From Gemmatimonadota bacterium (GTDB taxonomy: Bacteria; Gemmatimonadota; Gemmatimonadetes; Longimicrobiales; UBA6960): 7,488 nt of DNA. The translations under genes were made by a program, and so were the position numbers. Positions 1 to 4,494 of this stretch are shown piece after piece. Where the stretch lies: assembly GCA_022564535.1 (NCBI GenBank), contig JADFLD010000087.1, positions 1-7,488 of the forward strand, read 5' to 3'. The notes beneath the pieces are model-generated. The model was not told the origin of the DNA, did not search any database, and saw only the letters and a list, made by a program, of their open reading frames with translations. Position 1 is the first letter of the stretch. Each line of letters begins with the position of its first letter.

Positions 1-449
1 GGCAGGAAGGCTACGTCGCAACGGATGGCCGACATCGAGGGCAGGAAGTCGGTGTCGCCGGCATGGTAGTACGTGGTGTCGCCGACGTTGAAGACGTATC
101 CGAGCCATCCGTGATCTGCGGTGTGGAACTTCTTGTCGACGTTGTGCGCCGGGACGGCCAGGACATCGAAGTCGTCGAGCTGTATCAGGTCCCCGGGTCG
201 CATGAAATGGTCCGCGTGCTCCAGGAGCTTCTTCATGGAGGCCGGCGCGATGATCACCGTGTGGGAATCACTCACGCGCGCAATGTCGTCTTCCGAAAAA
301 TTGTCGTAGTGGGGATGGGTGAGGAGGACGAAGTCGGCCTTGGTGTCCCCATCGACTCCAAGCGGATCTACGTGTACCTCTACGCCCATCCGCCGGATTC
401 GGACGGATGAGCCTCGGAACCAGGTAATGCCTTCGAGTGAATCGGTCAT
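1..449 (-). CDS. MBL-fold metal-dependent hydrolase, C-terminus outside window
   Basis: The reading frame starts at an ATG (449-447) and runs off the left edge, so 149 complete codons are visible. The N-terminus (SLEGITWFRGSSVRI, then VHVDPLG) is the strand-rich opening of COG2220/UlaG-like metallo-beta-lactamase-fold proteins. Zinc-site motifs follow in order: HPHYDN at residues 45-50, VPAHN with His102, and YYHAGDTDF with His129 and Asp132. The family hydrolyses ester, amide or phosphodiester-type bonds in the cytoplasm using one or two metal ions; the substrate here cannot be told. No signal peptide is visible. The start is well fixed, because the frame upstream reaches a stop at 495-497 with no other ATG, GTG or TTG. 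The ribosome site ahead of it is weak. An oddity is Asn50 where the canonical HxHxDH motif has its last His. The gene is divergent from lon. Family assignment is confident; the specific function is unknown. Confidence 0.85.
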   Translation of the reverse strand, partial: MTDSLEGITWFRGSSVRIRRMGVEVHVDPLGVDGDTKADFVLLTHPHYDNFSEDDIARVSDSHTVIIAPASMKKLLEHADHFMRPGDLIQLDDFDVLAVPAHNVDKKFHTADHGWLGYVFNVGDTTYYHAGDTDFLPSMSAIRCDVAFL

Positions 450-569
450 GCCAGATTCGACCGCCGGTGGCGCGATGCGTGAGGAGATGCCAACCTAACT
501 GCCCGAGGCGGCGCGACAAGGTGGCGGGAAGCCAGGACGTGATGGCGCCAGATTGGCAGAGGAGTCATG

Positions 570-589
570 CGAATCGGGCACGAATCGGG
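570..589. repeat. Direct repeat CGAATCGGG x2, 11-base period
   Basis: The 9-mer CGAATCGGG occurs at 570-578 and again at 581-589, so the two copies start 11 bases apart, about one helical turn. Together with its position between divergent starts, about 180 bases before lon and 120 bases before the hydrolase gene, this is compatible with a tandem operator for a regulator binding one face of the helix. Chance repetition cannot be excluded. Confidence 0.4.
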
Positions 590-756
590 GCGAGAGAGCG
601 TGGCAAGGATCATGCATCACGTTCGTCGAGCCGGCGGGCGATACTAGTTGGAGGGTTGAACGTCCCTGAGGAACGGAAAGTCAACGAACGCTGGAGCATT
701 CACTCTGTCTGAAAACGAGCCTACCCCCCGCGTCGACGACGTCGAGAGAAACGAGA

Positions 757-763
757 AAGAGGA
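757..763 (+). promoter_or_regulatory. Ribosome binding site of lon
   Basis: A purine run, AAAGAGGA, ends a few bases before the ATG at 768. It supports that start as the translation start, rather than any codon in the open frame that continues upstream. Confidence 0.6.
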
Positions 764-767
764 TCTG

Positions 768-3290
768 ATGCCTGAGCGTTTCACGCTGCCTGTCCTGCCC
801 CTTCGTGATACCGTCGTGTACCCCGGGGTCGCTGTGCCCATCTCGGCGGGGCGACCCGGAACCGTCGAGGCGGTGCAGAAGGCACTGGACGGCGACCGGC
901 GTCTCTTCGCCGTAGCCCAACGAGAGAACGTAGACGACCCGGCCCCCGACTACCTGTACACCATCGGTACCGTGGTGCGCATCATTCAGACGCACCGCGT
1001 GCGGGGCGGCGTCCAACTCCTCGTCCAGGGCGAGGGTCGCGCGCAGGCGCTCTCGTACGACCAGGAAGGGCAGGCGATGCTGCATGCCGTCCTTCTCGAG
1101 CTGGAAACGCTCAAGCCGCGAGACGTTCAGGCCCCCGCGTTTCAGGCGCTCGACAGCGAGTTGCGTGACCGGGCGGCCGAGCTCGGTACCCGTCGCGGCG
1201 TTCCCGCGGAGGCGCTCAACCAGCTCATCCACGGCGTGGATGAGCCCGGTCCCTTCGCCGATCTCGTCGCGTTCTATCTGGAGCTCGACACGCCCAAGAA
1301 GCAGGAGCTCCTCGAACTACTCGACGACGAGGAGCGGATGCGCGCGTGTCTGCTCGCCGTCGAGCGGGAGTTGGCGCGCATCGACGCGCAGGAGGACATT
1401 CAGGCGAAGGTGCAGTCAGAGCTCGGTGAACGTCAGCGCGAGATGCTGCTGCGCGAGCAGTTGAAGGCGATCCAGAAAGAGCTCGGTGAGGAAGAAGAGC
1501 GTGACGACATGGAGGAGATGCGTCATCGCATCGAGGAGTTGGAACTGAGTGAGGAGCAGCGCACAGAGGTAGATCGCGAGCTACGCCGGTTGGAGCGGAC
1601 GAGCCCGCAGTCTGCCGAGTACCAGGTGATCCGCACGTACCTCGAATGGATCACGGAGTTGCCCTGGAACGAGCGCGCGGAGGAGAAAATCGACCTCGAG
1701 CGAGCCGAGGAGATTCTGGACGCCGACCACTACGGTCTGGAGGACGTGAAGGACCGCGTGCTGGAGTTCCTGGCGGTTCGCAAACTGAGTCTCGAAAGGG
1801 CCGGGACTCCGAGTGAGAGCGACGAGGAGGGTGGCGAGGGCGAGGGCGAGGAGAGTGTCGAGCCCGCTCTCGAGCCGGATGATCCGCCGGGGGGTCGCGG
1901 CCCGATTCTGCTCTTCGTCGGACCTCCCGGGGTCGGCAAGACGTCAATCGCGAAGTCCATCGCCAGAGCGCTCGGCCGCAAGTACGTGCGCATCTCGCTC
2001 GGCGGTGCGCGTGACGAGGCCGACATTCGGGGACACCGCCGGACCTATGTCGGGGCGATGCCGGGCCGGATCATCCAGGGCATGCGGCAGGCCAAGACCA
2101 AGAACCCGGTATTTCTGCTCGATGAGGTCGACAAGCTCGGCACGTCGTTCCAGGGAGATCCGAGCTCCGCGCTCCTCGAAGTGCTCGACCCTGCTCAGAA
2201 CTCGACATTCGTCGACCACTACCTTGGCATCCCGTTCGATCTGTCCGAAGTGTTGTTCGTCGCCACGGCGAACTACCTCGACCGGATCCCCGGGCCCTTG
2301 CTCGATCGAATGGAGCGCGTCGACTTCTCCGGCTACATCGAAACGGAGAAGCTGGAGATCGCCAAGCGATACTTGGTGCGTCGTCAGAGAAAGGAGAACA
2401 GCCTAAGAGAGGACGAGTTCCAAATGCAGGACGATGCGATCCTGACCATCGTCCAGAGCTACACGCGTGAGGCGGGCGTGCGGCAGCTCGAGCGCGAAGT
2501 GGGCAAGATCGCGCGCAAAATCGCCCGGCGTATCGCCGGCGGGGATCTCGAGAAGATCAACGTCACTCCGGACGATGTGAGCGAACTGCTCGGACGTCCC
2601 CGGGTCCACCCCGAGCGCATCGCTGAGCAGGACACGCGTGGGGTGGCCACCGGCATGTTCTACACGCCGATGGGTGGCGACATCATGTTCGTCGAGGTGA
2701 GCGTCATGCCGGGTGAGGGCGGCCTCGTGCTGACCGGTCAGCTCGGGGATGTCATGAAGGAGTCAGGGCGGGCCGCGTGGTCCTTCGCAAAGGCCAACGC
2801 CGAGCGGCTCGGCATTCCGGAGGAGGCTCTGAGGAAGCACGAAGTGCACATTCACGTACCCGCGGGTGCGGTTCCGAAGGATGGTCCGTCGGCGGGAATC
2901 ACGATGGCGACTGCCCTCGTCTCCGCGGTGTCGGGCAGGAAGGTCCGGCGCGACGTGTCGATGACCGGGGAGCTGACGCTCACCGGGCGGGTGCTTCCCA
3001 TCGGTGGGCTCAAGGAGAAGGTGCTCGGAGCGGTGCGGGCCGGAATCCGCGAGATCATCCTTCCGATCGACAACGAGGCGGACCTCGAGGACATTCCCCA
3101 GGAGGTGCGGGACACGGTGACCTTCCACCTCGCCGAGACGATCGACGACGTGATCGCGGTGGCGCTGGTAAATGGCGAAGAGGAAGCGAGCAACTCGAAG
3201 GAGTCGGTGACTCCCAAGAAGCCGGCCCGGAAGAGGGCGAGGACGAAGAAGAAGGCAGCAGCCAAGACGAGTGGGTCTGCCAAGAAATAG
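768..3290 (+). CDS. lon: ATP-dependent serine protease Lon
   Basis: Lon (EC 3.4.21.53) is a cytoplasmic homohexamer that unfolds and degrades damaged and regulatory proteins. All parts of a LonA enzyme are present in 840 residues: substrate-binding N-domain from about residue 6 (TLPVLPLRDTVVYPG), charged coiled coil at about 190-275, Walker A GPPGVGKTS at 385-393, Walker B VFLLDEVDK at 448-456, sensor-1 Asn502, arginine finger near Arg514, and sensor-2 Arg572. The protease domain has catalytic Ser708 in PKDGPSAG and Lys751 in GGLKEK, 43 residues apart as in E. coli Lon (S679/K722). It is longer than the 784 residues of E. coli Lon because of an acidic insert (about 346-376) just before Walker A and a basic C-terminal tail (about 809-840). 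The ATG at 768 has an AAAGAGGA site. Upstream the frame is open to 660 without a usual start codon. The gene converges on selD. Function is essentially certain. Confidence 0.98.
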   Translation: MPERFTLPVLPLRDTVVYPGVAVPISAGRPGTVEAVQKALDGDRRLFAVAQRENVDDPAPDYLYTIGTVVRIIQTHRVRGGVQLLVQGEGRAQALSYDQEGQAMLHAVLLELETLKPRDVQAPAFQALDSELRDRAAELGTRRGVPAEALNQLIHGVDEPGPFADLVAFYLELDTPKKQELLELLDDEERMRACLLAVERELARIDAQEDIQAKVQSELGERQREMLLREQLKAIQKELGEEEERDDMEEMRHRIEELELSEEQRTEVDRELRRLERTSPQSAEYQVIRTYLEWITELPWNERAEEKIDLERAEEILDADHYGLEDVKDRVLEFLAVRKLSLERAGTPSESDEEGGEGEGEESVEPALEPDDPPGGRGPILLFVGPPGVGKTSIAKSIARALGRKYVRISLGGARDEADIRGHRRTYVGAMPGRIIQGMRQAKTKNPVFLLDEVDKLGTSFQGDPSSALLEVLDPAQNSTFVDHYLGIPFDLSEVLFVATANYLDRIPGPLLDRMERVDFSGYIETEKLEIAKRYLVRRQRKENSLREDEFQMQDDAILTIVQSYTREAGVRQLEREVGKIARKIARRIAGGDLEKINVTPDDVSELLGRPRVHPERIAEQDTRGVATGMFYTPMGGDIMFVEVSVMPGEGGLVLTGQLGDVMKESGRAAWSFAKANAERLGIPEEALRKHEVHIHVPAGAVPKDGPSAGITMATALVSAVSGRKVRRDVSMTGELTLTGRVLPIGGLKEKVLGAVRAGIREIILPIDNEADLEDIPQEVRDTVTFHLAETIDDVIAVALVNGEEEASNSKESVTPKKPARKRARTKKKAAAKTSGSAKK
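1803..1895 (+). other. Acidic low-complexity insert in Lon before Walker A
   Basis: Residues 346-376 of Lon are rich in Glu, Asp, Gly, Ser and Pro. Residues 349-375 hold 12 acidic residues and no Lys or Arg. E. coli Lon runs nearly directly from the LEYLAV-like helix into KGPIL and Walker A, so this is an insertion at the junction of the N-terminal/helical part and the AAA+ module. The DNA includes three perfect tandem GGCGAG hexamers at 1833-1850, which are prone to slippage. The likely nature is a flexible linker. Confidence 0.75.
3192..3287 (+). other. Lys/Arg-rich C-terminal tail of Lon
   Basis: The conserved protease domain ends near residue 803. The remaining residues pass through a short acidic stretch into a histone-H1-like Lys/Ala/Pro/Arg tail, with 13 basic residues among the last 30. 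E. coli Lon has no such tail. It is predicted to be disordered and could bind DNA or polyphosphate, or contact the acidic insert; that role is inference. Confidence 0.7.
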
Positions 3291-3313
3291 CAGGGGGAGC
3301 GCGTCCTTTCCGC

Positions 3314-4375
3314 TCAGATGACCTCGATTCGGCCCGCCACACCTTCTTCAACCGATCCGATCACTGCGCTGACGGGGGTCACTCCGTCGAGCTGAGCGAG
3401 AAGTCCGCTCAGTTTGTCGGGCGCGACGCACATGAGCAGCCCACCGGACGTCTGCGCGTCACCCAGGAGCGTCCGGGTGACTTGGTCGACCGACTCGGCG
3501 AATGAGACGCCCTCTGCGAGGTCCTCGAGATTCCGCTTCGTGCCCCCGGGCACGTGACCCTCCTGCGCCAGCTCCGCCGCGCCCGTCATGATCGGCACGC
3601 TGTCGGCTTGTACGGTCGCCGCCATGCCTGACGCCCGAAGCATGCTGCGGAGGTGTCCGAGAAGCCCGAAGCCCGTCACGTCCGTCGCCGTCGTCACCCC
3701 GGCCGAGCACATCGCCTCGGCCCCCGCGGCGTTGAGCGTCGTCATGATTTCGACGGCGTTCGCGATTACTTCGTCCGGCGCCTCCCCCTTCTTGATCGCC
3801 GTTGCGATTACGCCGGAGCCGAGCGGCTTCGTGAGAACGATCTCGTCGCCCGGACGGGCGCCAGCGTTCGTGACCATCTTGTCCGGGTGTACCTCGCCGA
3901 TCGCCACCAGGCCGTACTTGGGCTCCGCGTCGTCGACGGAGTGGCCACCCAGCGTGGGTACCCCGATCGACCGCGTGACGTCGCTTCCGCCACGAAGGAT
4001 CTCGTCGAGAATTCCCTCGGAAAGGAGGTTGCGGGGAAAGCCCACAAGATTGAGCACGAAGAGGGGCTGCCCCCCCATCGCGTAGATGTCCGACAAGGCG
4101 TTGGCCGCGGCGATGCGCCCGAAGTCGTATGGATCGTCGACGATGGGCGTGAAGAAATCGGCCGTTACGACCAGGGCGCGGTCGTCGGATAGACGATACA
4201 CGGCGGCGTCATCGCCGGTCGTGTGACCGACGAGGACGTTCGGATCTTCCACCGGAAGGACGTGACGCAGGACCTGCGCCAGTTCGGACATCCCGAGCTT
4301 ACTGGCTCACCCGGCGCCGTGACTGAGCTGGGACAGCCGAATCTTCGGCTTTTGGTCCCGGGGCTCGTTCGTCAT
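3314..4375 (-). CDS. selD: Selenide, water dikinase (selenophosphate synthetase), Sec-containing
   Basis: SelD (EC 2.7.9.3) makes selenophosphate from selenide and ATP, the selenium donor for Sec-tRNA and selenouridine. The proposed product is 353 residues starting at the ATG at 4375-4373, which has GAGAGGAGG just upstream. The N-terminus reads SQLSHGAG-U-ASKLG. The in-frame TGA (4309-4307, residue 23) matches catalytic Cys17 of E. coli SelD (SHGAGCGCK). Lys26 matches essential Lys20, and Ser25 stands where E. coli has Cys19. Other family motifs are GDDAAVY (54-60), TADFFTPIVDDPYDFGRIAA (71-90), ALSDIYAMGG, GGHSVDD (143-149), KPLGSGV (183-189) and DVTGFGLLGH (from 232). Starting at the ATG at 4291 gives 325 residues and removes the catalytic Sec/Lys loop. 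A SECIS-like hairpin begins immediately after the TGA. The gene ends 23 bases from the lon stop and its start is divergent from the SirB1/SPOR gene. Its own stop is also TGA. Family is certain; Sec decoding is very likely. Confidence 0.95.
4278..4306 (-). promoter_or_regulatory. Bacterial SECIS-like hairpin in selD mRNA
   Basis: Starting on the base after the UGA, the minus strand reads GCCAGT (4306-4301), a one-sided AAGC bulge (4300-4297), TCGG (4296-4293), loop GATGT (4292-4288), CCGA (4287-4284), then ACTGGC (4283-4278). GCCAGT/ACTGGC gives 6 perfect pairs and TCGG/CCGA gives 4 more. A small apical loop beginning with G, inside the coding region and shortly after the UGA, is the bacterial SECIS pattern recognised by SelB with Sec-tRNA. 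The loop begins 14 bases after the UGA, at the short end of what is usual. Confidence 0.8.
4307..4309 (-). other. In-frame UGA, probable selenocysteine codon of selD
   Basis: TGA on the minus strand, in frame between the ATG at 4375 and the conserved SelD body, is codon 23. Flanking residues (SHGAG before, ASKLG after) align with the catalytic loop of SelD, where Cys or Sec is the active nucleophile. The conserved flanks on both sides, with no frame change, argue for recoding rather than termination. A sequencing error from TGC or TGT is the main alternative; the hairpin that follows argues against it. Confidence 0.9.
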
Positions 4376-4494
4376 TGCCTCCTCTCGGTTCGGGGAACGG
4401 AAACCATGCGGCGTGTGAGGGTATCTTCCACCCCCACGTCGAACCTAACGCCTCGAAGACAATCGGGGTGCCATCCTCCGACCGCGACCTCATC
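4376..4494. other. Divergent intergenic region between selD and the SirB1/SPOR gene
   Basis: About 119 bases separate the selD start from the GTG chosen for the next gene, and promoters for both should lie here. On the minus strand, TTAGGT, a 17-base spacer, then GATACC (about 4417-4445) is a weak sigma-70-like arrangement for selD, with about half of the consensus positions matched. I see no clear promoter for the plus-strand gene. An open plus frame crosses the region from a TTG at 4375, but its first codons are the complement of the selD ribosome site and start. Confidence 0.35.
4378..4387 (-). promoter_or_regulatory. Ribosome binding site fixing the upstream selD start
   Basis: On the minus strand the sequence before the ATG at 4375 is GAGAGGAGG followed by CA. 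GAGAGG leaves a normal 5-base spacer (AGGCA). This is the strongest Shine-Dalgarno stretch in the window. It decides for the start at 4375 over the ATG at 4291, which is preceded by hairpin sequence rather than a purine run. Confidence 0.8.

Larger units (their letters stand above)
450..767. other. Divergent intergenic region between hydrolase gene and lon
   Basis: These 318 bases lie between two outward-facing starts and should carry promoters for both genes. I find no convincing sigma-70 or heat-shock (sigma-32) hexamer pair. GATACT at 640-645 could be a -10 element for lon but lacks a good partner at -35. No CIRCE-type inverted repeat is seen. Visible structure: a 9-base direct repeat at 570-589 (listed separately), the short palindrome TGGCGCCA at 543-550, and GCCAGATT occurring at both 450-457 and 547-554. 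Bases 660-767 are also open in the lon frame but contain no ATG, GTG or TTG. I see no small gene or RNA gene that I can support. Confidence 0.5.

Noticed and set aside
437..712. Plus-strand open frame of 91 codons in the divergent region
   Set aside because: Arg-rich composition without motifs; it overlaps the hydrolase start in antisense and has no convincing ribosome site.
681..1232. Minus-strand open frame of 183 codons over the lon start
   Set aside because: No recognisable domain, and it lies antisense to the highly conserved Lon N-terminal domain.
3297..3315. Hairpin GAGCG / CGCTC as a terminator for lon or selD
   Set aside because: The stem has only five pairs with a nine-base loop, no T-run follows on either strand, and it intrudes on the selD stop codon.
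3314..3316. Terminal TGA of selD as a second Sec codon
   Set aside because: The family ends at about this point, nothing conserved follows, and the reading would run into antisense lon; it is an ordinary stop.
2777..3505. Open plus-strand frame of 242 codons overlapping the ends of lon and selD
   Set aside because: It is Gly/Arg-rich out-of-frame translation of lon followed by antisense selD, a usual by-product of GC-rich coding DNA.
4307..4309. TGA read as a true nonsense mutation making selD a pseudogene or N-terminally truncated gene
   Set aside because: The frame and family residues are intact on both sides, the codon falls on the known Cys/Sec position, and a hairpin of SECIS form follows at once.
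4375..4494. TTG at 4375 as the start of the SirB1/SPOR gene
   Set aside because: It would begin on the complement of the selD start and ribosome site, its first 40 residues look non-coding, and the SirB1 similarity begins only near 4550.
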